Below are positions 1 through 40,989 of a stretch of 64,000 bases of DNA, piece after piece. The translations under genes were made by a program, and so were the position numbers. Source of the stretch: Patiria miniata (Eukaryota > Echinodermata > Asteroidea > Valvatida > Asterinidae). Location: NCBI RefSeq assembly GCF_015706575.1, contig NW_024037059.1, positions 30,886,129 through 30,950,128 on the forward strand. Reading direction: 5' to 3'. The first letter of the stretch is position 1, and every line of letters starts with the position of its first letter. The notes under the pieces are model-generated. The model worked only from the letters and a program-made list of their open reading frames with translations, had not been told where the DNA came from and did no database searches.

Positions 1-169
1 CTCATAAATAATTCACCATAAAATTTAGTAAAAAATAATATAAATGTCGACCCTATGTACAACATTTTGTAAGGTCTGTCGGGTTATTTGAAAACATAGC
101 AATTTTTTTTGCCCCAAGTTCTATTCCAGTACTGAATAATCTTGGCAACTTTTTATTCCACCAACTTAC

Positions 170-16045
<15,876 letters not shown>

Positions 16046-16500
16046 TTTTGACACTGTACTGCTACTGCTAGTGATCGCGTGCTCGTGCTGACATGTCACT
16101 ACCGTCCGATTTCGCCGATGATCAGTACATGCAAAACACGTGCACCGTGATTTCACTTGATACGTCTGGGTTTCAAATGTATACAATTTTATCAAACCTC
16201 GGCTCTACCTGGGCTGTGGCTTCATCACTGGTTCATCAGTTTCCCAACCGAACTGCCATAATTGTTGGCCATCAATATTGCAGGGGAGAAGAAACGAATT
16301 TATCGGCTACTTTATTCAAAACACAAGGTCTGACAATAAAAATGTTTCAGCTTTGACTCAAATAAATGATTAAAATCTCATTTCTATTTCAATGCCTGTC
16401 CAAATGGTATTCGGACAGCAATATACATATAGTTTCTTTTGGATATTTTCAGTAGGCCTAATTCTTTTTTCTCTTTTCAGATGAGTCGAAGAACATACTA
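16046..16500 (-). promoter_or_regulatory. Probable DDX43 5' leader and promoter region
   Basis: Sequence just upstream of the DDX43 start, locally richer in CpG (16050-16130, for example the complement of CGATGATC and CGCGTGCTCGTGC) than the flanks. I see no TATA box in the expected place, and no TSS can be fixed by eye. Beyond 16340 it turns AT-rich. Confidence 0.35.
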
Positions 16501-17949
16501 TTTTAAGACAAACTTAACAATAATGTATCAAATTTGATTGCTTTGTATTGTATGGGGAGGTCACTCTCTAAAATTGAAAAGGTAGGGGCGGGGGGAGACA
16601 AGTAGTATGAGACCATTCTAATGAGTGCGCTGTTTGGCACAGTTTTGCCTACGATATTTTGCTGGAAATAAAAAAACAATAATTGGGGGGGGGGGGGGGG
16701 GATACGCCCGGGTTTGTATTTTCTGTATGCATTCCTTTTCAACCAATCAGAGAATGCTGCCAAAATTGAGGGCGCTATTCACATATTCTTGGAAAGTTTA
16801 TAAGTAAACAGGTGAACACGCAGGAACAAAAGGCAAATTAATTCGTGTGACAAAAAGACACACATTATCGAACTGGCATGCAACATTGAGCATATTTGTC
16901 ACCATGGAAACGAAAGGGTTATACAAAGGCAAAATCTATACTGAAATTGTATGCTTTAATAACATATTTAATGGTTCTCAACACACAGTTCATGTGATTT
17001 TAACAAATTGTTACTGGCAACTGCTATTTAACATGCAATAAATGTAAATCATAGTGCATTATTCATCTACTTATGTGATGGAAGTAGGAAAAGAAAGCAA
17101 CATTTACAGCAGTAATTTTATGACTATTGATTTATAACAATGGGTGAAAAGGCAAGCATTTGTGCCACTAAAAGAGATATTACTGAACCAATCTTGTGAA
17201 ACTTCTGCGTACCGTTTGGCTTCGGAAAGAAAACAAATGTCATGTGAGGAAATTGGTAGTGACTATTACGCAGGGTGACCCAAAAAATGCAACTCTAAAA
17301 CCTTTTGCCTTTTGAAATTTCAAATACTGAAAACGAATCATGAGGACAGCACTTTGGTTTGCTGAAAAAATGTCAATTATGTAAAAGTAGTCATTTTTCA
17401 TCCTGAAGCCAAAACAATACTACAGTAATGGATTTTCACTGTACCTATTTGTGCATGTCCTATTCCTTACAAACATTATGACACATAATATGACAAGAGT
17501 ACAAATGCATTTGATGGAAAAACCTTTTATTTTCCACCTGAACAGGTATCTCATCTGAAAATTGCAACAAAAGCAAATGTTGTACATTCCCTTTAAAAGG
17601 TAGGGGGAGGGGGGAATCTGCCCCCCCCCAACTTTTTCCGCGATAGCCTTGACATTTTTTTTTGTCGCGACCCGAGCTGTTATGAGTTTTTAGCCTCGAG
17701 CCTTGCGCATCTTTTGATACCAAAAACATAAAAGTTTGCAAACTTCAAATCATTTCCACAACTAATGATAGCACATGCAACCAAATTCCTGTCTGTTACA
17801 TCATACTTTACAGAGCAGATAATGTATCATAGTTGGGTATCTGTACAAAGTATGTCTTTATGAAATATATTATTACTCTTCCAAGACAATAGTATGTATA
17901 AGATATTCACATTGAACAACACCACAACAAAAAGCTGGGAAGTGAAAGT
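16501..17949. other. Intergenic sequence between DDX43 and MIB1, no gene seen
   Basis: AT-rich unique-looking DNA with a poly-G run near 16685-16700, an end fragment of the AAGGGAAT MITE (17540-17593), a G/C-run patch at 17605-17630 and a CAGGGTGACCCAAAAA mariner-like end near 17272. No exon with splice sites or family match. Confidence 0.6.
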
Positions 17950-17950
17950 A

Positions 17951-18620
17951 CTACATGTCAAAAAAAAATGTCCTACTTTTTGATCCTAAATAATTAATAG
18001 TTAATGTGGTACCCGCTGCTATGCACATTAGATTCGAACCAGCCAACCGATCCCAATAGCTCGGTGGTCGAGTGGTAAGACATCTGCACTAGAAAGCAGG
18101 AGGTCGTGGGTTCGAGTCCCACCCGAGTGATTTTTTCCAACTTTCACTCGGGAGGTAACACACTGAGTATACAGTGTTGACATCGGTGAAGGGCAAAACC
18201 TAATTTGATTTACATCACACTGACGCAAAATTCCATCTTATTAATGCTAAATAACTCTGTTTTTTTTACCAATGGAAATAAACAAAAATTTCAGATCATG
18301 TAAACAAGGCATGACTAAATTTTATGGAGCGAGTTTCATCAGCTTAAATGCCAAACACAAATTAAAAATACTCACTTTCAGAGACAGTGGCGGAAGGCGC
18401 GTGTTGCGGCCGAAAGCTTCTGAAGGAAAGCAGGATCACCCCTGATGTCATTGCACACGTGCTCGTTCGTGTGTTGCACCAAACGAGGTGTGCAATGACA
18501 TCAGGGGTGATCCTGCATTCCATCAGAAGCTTTTACTTGCAGCACGCGCCTTCCGCCACCGTCTCCAGCACTGTGTCAACATTTGCAGGACGCCAAGTCT
18601 AAAATGGCAGATTCTGAAAG
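17951..18620. mobile_element. Fold-back element, copy A, interrupted by a SINE
   Basis: Left end ATGTCAAAAAAAAATGTCC matches the 21422-22003 element, and so do CATGTAAACAAGGCATGA and the inner palindrome around TGTGCAATGACATCAGGGGT. The right arm is cut off after about 18600. A 253 bp SINE sits inside with an 8 bp target duplication. Confidence 0.7.
17986..18254 (+). mobile_element. tRNA-derived SINE nested in fold-back element, with target duplication
   Basis: CTAAATAA flanks both sides (17986-17993 and 18247-18254). The intact fold-back copy at 21422-22003 has a single CTAAATAA at the matching place, so the insertion order is clear. Inside is a tRNA-like unit with box A TGGTCGAGTGG and box B GGTTCGAGTCC, preceded by a reversed box B (GATTCGAACC). 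A second copy is at 35559-35740 and lacks about 60 bp downstream of box B. Confidence 0.75.
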
Positions 18621-19224
18621 TTCAACTTTTGGGCGCATAAAAAATAAGGACAAATATGCATATACCATCAACTTAAAAACTAATCTCCTTACCTCATACA
18701 ACATTTTCTTTAGTAACCTTTTAAAAAGGAATTTGACTCTTTATCCAGAATGCAAAAAACTTCTTGTACCTTACCAAATTTTAATTCATTCATTCATACA
18801 GTTAACACTTGGGGGCCACAAATTTTCATTTGATAATTGAACTGCATATGACTATTTTGCAATACATAAAAGCGGGGAAAGATAAATGTCTCCAAGAGGA
18901 ATTGGTTTTTCTTCCAAATTTTAAAATCAACCCATAACTACAGGTATGATGTGAGCATATTTTGCTTCAGCCGTGTAAAAGAATACAAACTCTTAAAGAC
19001 GAACATTTATATAAATTAACGAATTTTCAAAATCAGAACTGATTCACCGAGTGATTTCTGCTATCTCAGTTTTGCAAATGTTTTCAAAGTGCCTAGTTTG
19101 GGTGTGGTAAAACACAAAGTCAAGAAGTAAAATGATTAAAATATTCTCCTTTTAAATACTACACTTTTTAAGAGAAATTTAAACCGTACATGATTTATCA
19201 TTAGAATGCGAGTTTCCTACAGCA

Positions 19225-19695
19225 TACAGGGCGGTGCAAAAAGAAGGAAACCCACTTTTGACAGGAATTTTAACCTACTTAATTAACTTATTTGAACTTT
19301 TTCTTTTATAATGTACTCTTCACCCATACATGGTGAAAAAATCTTTAATAAAATCGCAAAAATATTGTTATAATGCTAATTTGAATATAAGTCGCCAAAA
19401 TTACTGTTGTCCACGTGTAAGTCTACAGTGTAGTGTTTTTTGTCTTCAAATCAAGCTCTGGAGCTCAGTCAAGCGGATGGAATAAAGCTGTCCGTTGACA
19501 AACAGGTTTGGCACATGAAATTTATTATTAAACTACCATATCTCAGAGATAAAATACGCATTTGTAATCATTTTTATGTCCTTATGTTTAAAGATCAATA
19601 TTGTAATACTATTAAATTGAATTTTTGAAGTATGCTCAACAAGTAGGTAAAAATTGCTGTCAATAGTGGTTTCCTTCTTTTTGCACCACTATGTA
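19225..19695. mobile_element. Mariner-like MITE, copy 2, in the MIB1 3' end
   Basis: TA-flanked, with ends CAGGGCGGTGCAAAAAGAAG and CTTCTTTTTGCACCACT, about 470 bp, homologous to 7892-8353. It ends 25 bp from the MIB1 stop codon. On the minus strand it offers AATAAA at about 19522-19527, roughly 195 nt after the stop, so the MIB1 3' UTR and possibly its poly(A) signal come from this element. Confidence 0.7.
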
Positions 19696-19719
19696 CATTA
19701 GTCGCATGTTCTGTCGTCC

Positions 19720-32507
<12,788 letters not shown>

Positions 32508-32642
32508 TTCATATCAGGGCATCCCTTTATAATTCTATGGTTGTCATACTTTTTGGGCTTTGAAGTGTGATAAGTGCGTTGGCGAAGGGAACAAATTACT
32601 TCGCATCCGTGTAGATGCCGCAATAGCATGTAGCAAAGTACA

Positions 32643-32860
32643 TACGTGTGGAGCACCGTGGCCTCGTGGTCTGGAGCATTGAATTCATGGTCTGCGGGTA
32701 ATTCTGCAGGTTGTGGGTTCGAGTCCAGCCTGGGGCTATGGTGCATGTTCACCTTGGCAAGGCACTTTGTAACTCATTGCTTCTCCCCAACCACAGCTAC
32801 AAAGCACCCTGAACACTTCCACACCTTCAATGTGAGTAGTGTTTAGTCACAAAAAGTTTT
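32643..32860 (+). mobile_element. tRNA-derived SINE, plus orientation
   Basis: Head with GTGGCCTCGTGGTCTGG (box A) and GGTTCGAGTCCAGCC (box B), then the body word CAAGGCACTTTGTAACTCAT, as in 11367-11735. Shorter than that copy. Confidence 0.65.
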
Positions 32861-32869
32861 AATGCACAT

Positions 32870-33185
32870 AAAGTTGTTTATAAAAAAAACAAGCCCGATT
32901 GGAAATATCTCGGAAGCTGCGGGCCAACGAATTTGTGTTCATGCATGAGTCATGTGATTGTGCCATGTAATTTCTGGAAGGAGTAGTGTTTTGAATTAAA
33001 AAACCCCAGGTTTTTGACCATAGTGACCCCATATGACCTTTGACCCCAGTTTGGTCATGTGACACATTGGGGCTGGGCTACTGATACTTTTTGACAAAGT
33101 TTGGTTGAAATCAGTCAAAATATGTAGGAGCAATAGACAATGTCAACGTTTGTTACTAACTAACGGACTAACGGAGAGACATGAT
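32870..33185. repeat. Repeat with TGACCTTTGACC word
   Basis: Contains ATATGACCTTTGACCCCAGT and a stretch ending ACTAACGGACTAACGGAGAG, typical of a dispersed marine-invertebrate repeat. A related tandem version is at 42270-42560. Confidence 0.45.
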
Positions 33186-33189
33186 GATT

Positions 33190-34040
33190 TGTTGAACTGC
33201 TATCCCGCAGCTAAAAATACAAAATACAAATCCAGTCAGAAGTCGTGTCTCTCCTGGGCATTTCAAAACACCTGAAACATCTCTTGTTGTTGTTGCTATT
33301 TTGAACAAAGGAACTAATCACATGCAGGAACCATGATCCTTTATCTACACAAGCCAATGCTTTCCTTGAATGTCTAAAATACCCTACAGGTAGGGAGAAG
33401 TAATTATCTACCCAGGGGTAGATTACAACCAAATCCATAAGCACAGGCCACACCCTGATCGTGACAACCTGGGGAGGGGGATTGAATCTTGAAATTAATT
33501 TCATTGCTGTCTTTAAAAGCTAAGTCTTTACAACCATCGATGCGAAACGATTGCAAAATACAACCACAGGTATTGTTGTTTCCAATAATCACACACATGT
33601 GAGATGTTCTGGCAAAATGAGACCTAACTGGGCACAGGCCGTAGTGGAGAAAAATGCAAAAATCTGAATCAGGGTCACTTCTTTTTCAATTTTCCAACTG
33701 ATTGATATTTGTAATCTTTGATATGTCTACTACACGGGTTTTACAGAAACCAAAAATCGTGGAATTAAAGTGCTTTTAAGGAAAAACAATTGGCATCTTT
33801 TATTTTCACGACTACAAAACAGGAGAATTTACAGGCCTTTTTCTCAGTATTTTACTTTTTTGACAGGTTGATAAATGCGAACTTTAAACAGCCATAACTT
33901 GTCCGATTGAAGTGCAACAAACAGTATTGTAAGGAGAATTTATTCTCTTTCCTAATACCTGCAAACCCTCATTCTGGCCTCTCCCCAGTTCGGTCTCATA
34001 TTACCAGAATGCCTCACATATTATTTTATCATCAGTTAAT
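33190..34040. other. No gene seen
   Basis: Unique-looking sequence except for 33600-33670, which resembles 9225-9320 (shared AATGAGAC(C/G)TAA and GGGCACAGGCC). No exon supported on either strand. Confidence 0.5.
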
Positions 34041-34047
34041 TATAAGG

Positions 34048-34300
34048 GCACGTGTGGTCTAGCGGTGGAGCACAGGATTCATGATCATGAGGTTGTGGGT
34101 TCGAGCCCCGTTTTGGCCATACATGTTGTGCCCTTGAGTAAGGCGCTTTACCTCAATTACTCCTCTCAACCCAGGTGTTAAATGGATACCGGCATTATTC
34201 AATGCTGGGAAGGTAACAGACTCGCTGTGGAGGAGGTGTGGTGATCCCCCACAGCAGCATATGAGTCTGGCCCAATCACTTAGGAAAGAGAGATGGGCAA
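34048..34300 (+). mobile_element. tRNA-derived SINE with CAT-type anticodon loop
   Basis: Head with TGTGGTCTAGCGGTGGAGCA (box A) and GGGTTCGAGCCCCG (box B). Then comes a body with TTGTGCCCTTGAGTAAGGCG and ACCCAGGTGTTAAATGGATA. The tRNA-like head lacks a proper variable region, so it is not a tRNA gene. Confidence 0.65.
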
Positions 34301-34625
34301 TCAGTTCCTGTTAACACAGGTTCGTCCCCTTTACTTTATTATGGTAAAGTATCTTGCCCATGGACTGTTTCTCCGAATGAAAATCTGCAAAAGCTATTTG
34401 ACAGAGTTGAAATGGAGTCAGTCACCTGTCAATCACAAGACGTCTTGTCTCAAGTCAAGTCACAAGCTATTAAAACGAACTGAGACAAAGGCACTCCTTA
34501 GTCATTCGTCGTCCACCGTTACTTGTAACTTGTCTTGTAATTTGTCTTGAGATGTGACTTGTGATTAACGCGATTACAACTCTCCTATTTGACTTTAGTA
34601 TTTTAATTGTCATAGAAAGAAAACA

Positions 34626-34970
34626 TGAACCCTCCTGCTATTTAAACAGTCACAGACAGTCAAAATTTCCATCCACTTCCTCTGCTTTACTTTTAACACA
34701 GGCTAGTCACCAGCAGTCAGATCATATGTCAAGCAAGCACTGTGACTAGTCAAACTCAGTCAACAGATCATGAACAGACAAGTTGGGGCACAGCTGGCTT
34801 ATCAACTACCCACAGTCAAAGTAAAGCTGTCTCGAGTTACATTAACAGTCACAGCCAGTCAATCCTGCTTTTTGTAGGCTGGGAATTCTTAACTGTTGCA
34901 AACAGTCACTTGATTGATTTTAACTGAAAGGACAACTTGGCACATATTTATGTTTGCATGGAGGTTAATG
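34626..34970 (-). mobile_element. MITE-like repeat, CCCTCCT-end family, copy 2
   Basis: Inverted relative to the copies at 1565-1897 and 46577-46917. It shares CATATGTCAAGCAAGCACTG and CAGCTGGCTTATCAA. Ends AACCCTCCTGCTAT and CATGGAGGTTA are weak inverted repeats. Confidence 0.6.
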
Positions 34971-35558
34971 AATATCGTCCCTCCCTCCAGAAAAGAACAC
35001 CCCAAAAACAACACAAATTGAAAAGACAAACAATTAACAAAAAAACCCGAAGAAAAAATCACTCAACAATTCTTCACCCCATTTATTTCAATTTGGAGAT
35101 CTGAACGCCTGACGGCACAAATTCTGCCGCACAGGAGACACTGTGTCTGCCCAGGTCAAGGCCAATTTGGTTGATCCATCTTGAAGAAGACATCAACATT
35201 GACAGCTGGCTTTCTCATTCTGAAGGAGGATGTTGCGATGAAGCAGATGAAGCTAAGATGATGCGCTGAGATGGGGGCAAACTTACCCGACAGGATTCAT
35301 CTAATATATTTGATATTTTGATCCAGATTTATGATTATGGAAAACTCTATTATTTCAGCATTTTTTTGAGGAGTACTTATTTGCTGATAAATAAATAAAT
35401 AGTAATTTTTTTATCTTATTAAAATCAGTAAAATACATATGAAAAAATGAGTACACATATCAGCTTAGGTTGCAGTGTGTTTGTAAAGATGCATATCAAT
35501 TTTGTTCTGTGAATATATTTTCAACTTGTTATTCCAACCCCAAAAATCTCCTATTTTG

Positions 35559-35740
35559 GGCACCCGCTGCTAAATGTACATCAGATTCGAACCAGCCAAC
35601 CGATCCCGCAAGCTCGGTAGTCGAGTGGTAAGATGTCTGCACTAGAAAGCAGGAGGTCGTGGGTTCGATTCACAACCGAGTGAAGGGGAAAACCTAATTT
35701 GATTTACATCATCCCGACGCAAATTCCATCTTGTGAATAA
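35559..35740 (+). mobile_element. tRNA-derived SINE, second copy of the nested type
   Basis: Matches the SINE at 17994-18246, including the reversed box B (GATTCGAACC) followed by the tRNA-like unit with ACTAGAAAGCAGGAGGTCGT. It lacks about 60 bp after box B, so it is an internal-deletion variant. Confidence 0.7.
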
Positions 35741-36369
35741 CTGTTGTATTGCTAGAAAAATAGCAATTTAGAAAGAAAGCCACATCTATTTTGAGGATAA
35801 AACCTAAAAATAGAATGGGAAATCATCAGTAAATGCTTCACTTCAAAAGGAATTTTAAAAAAAGAAAAATAGTAAAGACGAATAACATTAAAATAAAGAC
35901 TTAACAATTTGGATATGAATGACAAAGGGAAATGTCTTCAGATGTGAACTGAGAAATCTTTACGAAATAAACACCAGGCCTTGAACTTCCATTTGCTAGA
36001 ATGTCCAATAATGGCCCGTAAGTCTGAAATGCAAACACTATTAGATTATCCAGAGAATCTTAAGTGACGGCATTTGAATAGAGTCTTCTTAGGCCTGATG
36101 GCGGCGCACGTTCACACACAATGGTCACATTCAATGCAAGAATGGTCTTTGTTGTCAACAGGACAATGCACCATCATGTATGAAGGGAATCACTCAAATC
36201 ATGTTCACCAATGTTACAGCCGGGAAAAAATCATAAAGCTGAATCTATAGTTCCATATTTACTAAAGATTCTCAGATGTGAATCCACACTTTTTGTGCCC
36301 ATACAAAACCTCACATGGGTTGGGTTTACTTTAAGGCATTTGATGGAATTTAAATCTCCATCTATCATA

Positions 36370-36700
36370 CAGGGTGAGTCAAATAAAGCGGAACCCAAAC
36401 CCCAAAATTATATTTCATGTTTAAAAAAAATATATATAGCACCAAAAAATAATAATGACTGGAAAGCCAATTTCATTAACTACTATTAGATGAAAAACTT
36501 ACTGAAATTACTCAGTCCGTTTAAACACCATTTAAACACAATGACCCTAAAACCTCCTTCGTCCAAAAAGGCGATTTCAAGAATCATCGTCACAATTGTC
36601 TTCAAACATCACCAGCGATAAAACCTCAGTTAAAAAGTTACAAATATTCAACAAAGTCCTTTTGAAGGCCCGTCTTTAAAAAAAAGTGGATTTTATAAAT
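36370..36700. mobile_element. Partial mariner-like element
   Basis: Starts ATACAGGGTGAGTCAAATAA, as in the 29426-29936 element, with CGGAACCCAAA following. The right end is not identifiable. Confidence 0.4.
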
Positions 36701-36990
36701 CATATTGTTTGCCTAAGCAGGGTTGTTAATAAAGATATTGTGTACTACAGTTGTTGGCAGTTGATGAAACAAGTATTCTGTGTCATTTTCTTTGTTGTTC
36801 CAAATACAAAATAAATTGCTTTTTTTACTCATCAAAATGAATAAGCACTGTACTGACATTTTTATGATACTGCAAGTTTTACTGATACATGTAACAACTT
36901 GATGTATGCGTCCTTTCTGAATTAATTACATCAATTACGGCACACAGAAAACAATGAGCACATCTTGTGATTGGCTGACTAGTGAATTTC

Positions 36991-37200
36991 CTTTTTGGAA
37001 GAATCCATTTCAAGCCACGGGGGAGGAGCTCTGCAGTTGACTTCAAAAGTTCCGATTCGGAAGCATCGATTTCAAGAAATGGGTGAGGAACTTGACGTCT
37101 GACTGTAAAAGTCCTTATTTGGAAGCATCCATTTCAAGCCATGGGGAGAAACTCTGCAGCTGGCTTCATAAGTTCATATTTGAAAGCATTTATTTCATCC
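36991..37200. repeat. ~62 bp tandem repeat, about 3.4 units
   Basis: GGAAGCATCCATTTCAAGCC-type unit starts near 36995, 37058, 37120 and 37181, with CTCTGCAG(C/T)TG(A/G)CTTCA in most units. Confidence 0.7.
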
Positions 37201-37499
37201 TAAAGACATGTCTAGTGAATCACTCCTAAATCAGTCATCAATGAAGCAATCCACACATAAACACCCCTATGATTTGAAGATGAATCCTTCCTTATCCTTA
37301 GGTTGTAACAAATTCTTGAACAAGGCTTCAAGACCAAAACAAGAAGTAGGTCTTTTAAGTAAGGCTGGCTTGAAAATACAAACATTAGAATATCTTGACT
37401 TTCACTGATATTTAGGTCAGTCGAGTGTGTAACCATGTATGGTATACTAGTGTGTATGTTAATGTGTAGAGTATTCAACTTGAGTTCAGTCGTTCCCAA

Positions 37500-38115
37500 A
37501 TATAAAGAAGTGTTAAATAAGGGAATTAATATGAGCTTGGGTTTTAAACAAGTGCGTTTAAAACCGGCTAGAGATGTGGTCGCGGATAATGGCTATTGAG
37601 TCGAACCGATTCATCAATACCTTCGTTCAAAAAGTGAAAATAAGTCAAAATTTAACAAAATCCCAATATTTTGTTGACCAATTTTACTTTTTCGTGAAAC
37701 AGCCTTCTGGCCATGTCTATGGCATGCGCCTGGCGATGCGTAGCGTTAACAATCTCTTTATATGGAGATTGGCACACGTGGCGCGTACTGCGTGATGTGG
37801 CACAAAACGCAGGGGTGTTTTAATGGCGGTTTAAAACCACCCACGTGACGAGCTCTTGACCAATAGGAATGGGTAAACTGTCTCTGGTATTTATGAATAG
37901 CAACTAACCAATAATGCGCCTTTAGAGTCGCATCGTTGCAAATGCCCTTCTTTTATTGTTTTCTTCAAAATGACAGCTTGCCAGAAAGAATAAATTCACA
38001 GGGAGTTTAGTCCCATTACTATCTTTAAACCAAGTATATGCTTTTCGACAATAATTTCGTGTGTTTCGTGTTACTTTTTGGATAGCTACAAATGATGGAC
38101 TGTACCTTTAAGAGT
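37500..38115. repeat. Fragments of two MITE families
   Basis: 37520-37620 and 37795-37885 carry pieces of the GGCCGGTTT hairpin family. 37965-38112 matches the inner part and right end of the AAAGGTAG family (CAAAATGACAGC, ATCTTTAAACCAAGTA). Confidence 0.45.
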
Positions 38116-38687
38116 TTAAAATATTTGCTTAACATTTACAAGTTAAACGCAAAGTCACATCCTAAAACAGAATCCCAAATACAGACTTGATGGATAAGAA
38201 TAAATTCTCAGGAATCACAAAGATGAAGAACATGGAATAAAGTATCACACAAAGACAAGGTAGATTGAAAACCCAACTCCCTCAGCAACCAACCTCAAAA
38301 CCCTTCAACAATTTATTGGCAACAGTCACATTTTTCTTCATTGTAAATCCCTGTGAAATCGCTTCAGAGAACATGACCATGGGCCACAATTTGAAGAATG
38401 CCACGTTCTTATAAGGCAAATACAGCCGTAGCCTGTATGTGTACACATGTAGAAAGAGGTGGACACTGCACAGGACAGAAAGCCGTAAGAGTACATGGCT
38501 TGTGTTGCGGCTATATTTAGTCTTAATAATCACTTTGAGGATGATGGCATTCCTCACATGCAATCCATAGTGCAAAGGAAATATTCAATTATTTGTAAGG
38601 AATAAAGCACATGTCATACTCTATGACTGTATGAGCAACTACAAGAAATTGTTGAGAAAAGTACGTCTATCCGTTATTAAAAAGCTA

Positions 38688-38921
38688 ATATACAAATATT
38701 GACTGCTTCGAGTGGTGTAGTACAACTAGCCTCCCGAGGGGATACATGAAGCATTCAATTTTTCGCGAGGCGAAGCTGAGGAAAAATAGAATGTTCCATA
38801 GTACTTTGGTTGCTATGGGTGTAGTACCTTTGGCTGTGCACAGCAAGATAGCAAAATAGGGAATACCATGTGACTTGCTCTCGGCCAATCAAGATAAAGA
38901 ATCTGTGGATGAGGTGTTATA
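38688..38921. mobile_element. Short derivative of the fold-back MITE at 5585-6045
   Basis: Shares TACAAATATTGACTGCTT, GCTGTGCACAGCAAGATAGC and ends GAGGTGTTATAA. Internally deleted by about 220 bp. Confidence 0.6.
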
Positions 38922-39194
38922 ATTGTGAATTATGGTAATACAAAGTTTCTCATAAGGATACTGATTAATGATGTAAACTTTCTAGTTTTTTCTTCAATCA
39001 AATTATTTCTTGACAAATTTGTTCAGCTTCAAATAATTTATTGCATTAATTTCTATTTTAAACTGAAAATGGAAGTTAACTAGTGATTATTTTTTGTATT
39101 ATTTGCCATATAAATCTTAATTTATTTAATTGTATGTAATAACTGTATGTTGTAAAAGGAGCAATGAATGTTTTCATGAAAGTAAAAGGCTTTC

Positions 39195-39488
39195 AAGGCA
39201 TATAGGATCGTTTGCTTTTCATGCATTTTGTTCTTTCTAATAATAGCACCACTCAAAATCCAAAAGAAGAATGTTCAGAATCTAACCTGCCGAAGGTTTA
39301 CTGATATTACACTTTCAAACGAATCATTGGAAATCACCTACATTTCTTGATTTCTCCTAAATGACAGCAAGCCAGATGGAATAATTTCTCAGGGAGTTTA
39401 GTACCAGTACGATCTTTAATCCAAGTAAGCTTTTAGATAATAAATTGCTAGGTTACTTTTGGGATAAATGCAAACGATCCTATATACA
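39195..39488. mobile_element. MITE with AGGCATATAGGATCGTTTGC ends, uninterrupted
   Basis: Left end AAGGCATATAGGATCGTTTG and right end CAAACGATCCTATATAC are inverted; about 294 bp. It is the empty-site reference for the SINE-split copy at 22346-23055. Confidence 0.7.
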
Positions 39489-40056
39489 GTACTTTTCAGG
39501 GTCTGTGAACATTGATTAAGGTCATGCCATTTTTTATACTCATCATAACTTATGAATGAATTGCTCCTACATACAAGTCATTAAATGAGCTATGACCATA
39601 TATGGTAACAGAAGGGCAGTCAAAAAGACATAATAATTATAGTCTGTTCAACGAAGTATGAAGTCTATCAACTTGAGTTGACTTTACTTTGTAACACAAG
39701 CCACAGATGCAAACATTTGTTTTCTATACAAACATCTTCCCAAGTTGACTAACATCACACTAGTACAGCTGCTAACAGCATTCCTATTCCTAACACATTA
39801 CTGCATATTTTCTGAGCTAGACAAACATTTATGTTGTCTCATGGCACTTGTGATTGAACACTGAAACATAAAATGAACATGAAATTAAAAAAAGGCTTCC
39901 AGTGTGAAAAGGGGAAAAGAGGGAATCTTTAAAAGAGGAAGAAAGTTTAAATAAAGAAAGATCAAATGATAAATAAAATCTAAACTCAAAAAGTATGTCA
40001 CCAAGGAATGTGCAAATTTTCCAAAATAATCCTTAATTCACAAATACCTACGAAAG

Positions 40057-40505
40057 TTTACCCATTCCTATTGGTCGATAGCCCATCACATGGCCGGTTT
40101 TAAATGGCTGATAATGACCGGCTGGCTCGTCTAAACACTTTTCCAGCATCACATGAAATTTGGACTCCTTTGAAATCCCTGAGTGTCAGTACCGTTTTAT
40201 TGGTTCAACATTCACAATCCTCACGTAGGCATACACGCAATACCACCAGCAAGTAAGTAGTCCTAAATTCACACTACACCGGCACAGCTGCATTCTACGC
40301 CACATCACGCAGTACGAGCGACAATATGCCCCAGTCTCAATATAAGGAGTTGTTTACGACTACTTGCAAGAAGCCAATACCTTAGCATAGCCGGAGGGTT
40401 ATTTCGAAGAACATGAGGTAAAATCGTTGAACAAAATCGTTGGAAATTTTATTTTTTTACTTGTTTTGACTTTTAGATTTATTGTTACCAAAAAGGTATT
40501 CATTT
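40057..40505. mobile_element. MITE related to the GGCCGGTTTTAAA hairpin family
   Basis: Matches 23820-24220: CATGGCCGGTTTTAAATGGC, CATCACATGAAATTTGGACT, and the TTTTTACTTGTTTTGACTT right part. Confidence 0.5.
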
Positions 40506-40989
40506 AACAGGAAAAAAGGCTGACATAATTTAAAAATTGAAACAGTACGTAGTGATAAAATAACTTACAAAAATAAAATAAAATAAAATATAAAAAAAAT
40601 TAAGTCAGACCTAACAGGAAAGAGACAAAATTATTTCAAAAGTGATATCAAACAATTACGGAAAGCGACTTTGTAAGTAGGCTTAGTGGTTTAGACAAAA
40701 CCCTGTTGAAACGTCCTCCTTAAAAAAAAAAAAAATTCACTGTTGGAAGACAAACTACACACAGTCCCACTCTCAAAGATCAGACTTTTTTACACCGAAA
40801 CTGTCCGACTTTACGCAATCTGGCTTGCGTAAAGATTGTGTCATATATGGAGCAAAGCTTGTTAACAATCTGAAAAAGCACACAAAGTTATCTAGAGTTT
40901 AATGTCCAACTGCATCCGATCAGCCCATAATGCATGCTATCCCTGGAAACAAAAAATTCCTCAGAAACGCCAATCTCCCAAATGGCTGG

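Noticed and set aside
16046-16195. N-terminal extension of DDX43 from the upstream ATG
   Set aside because: Sequence unlike any DDX43, and the downstream ATG precedes the expected arginine/glycine-rich start.
18060-18128. tRNA-Ser-like gene with CTAGAAA loop
   Set aside because: No variable arm, irregular anticodon stem and loop, flanked by SINE sequence with a target duplication and present again at 35610-35680 in the same context.
34055-34125. tRNA-Met-like gene
   Set aside because: Box A and B are good, but the cloverleaf is incomplete and a standard SINE body follows.
35090-35290. Possible minus-strand exon with a GGGTAAGT donor
   Set aside because: No acceptor or family match, and it does not fit the phase or sequence expected upstream of the first MIB1 exon.
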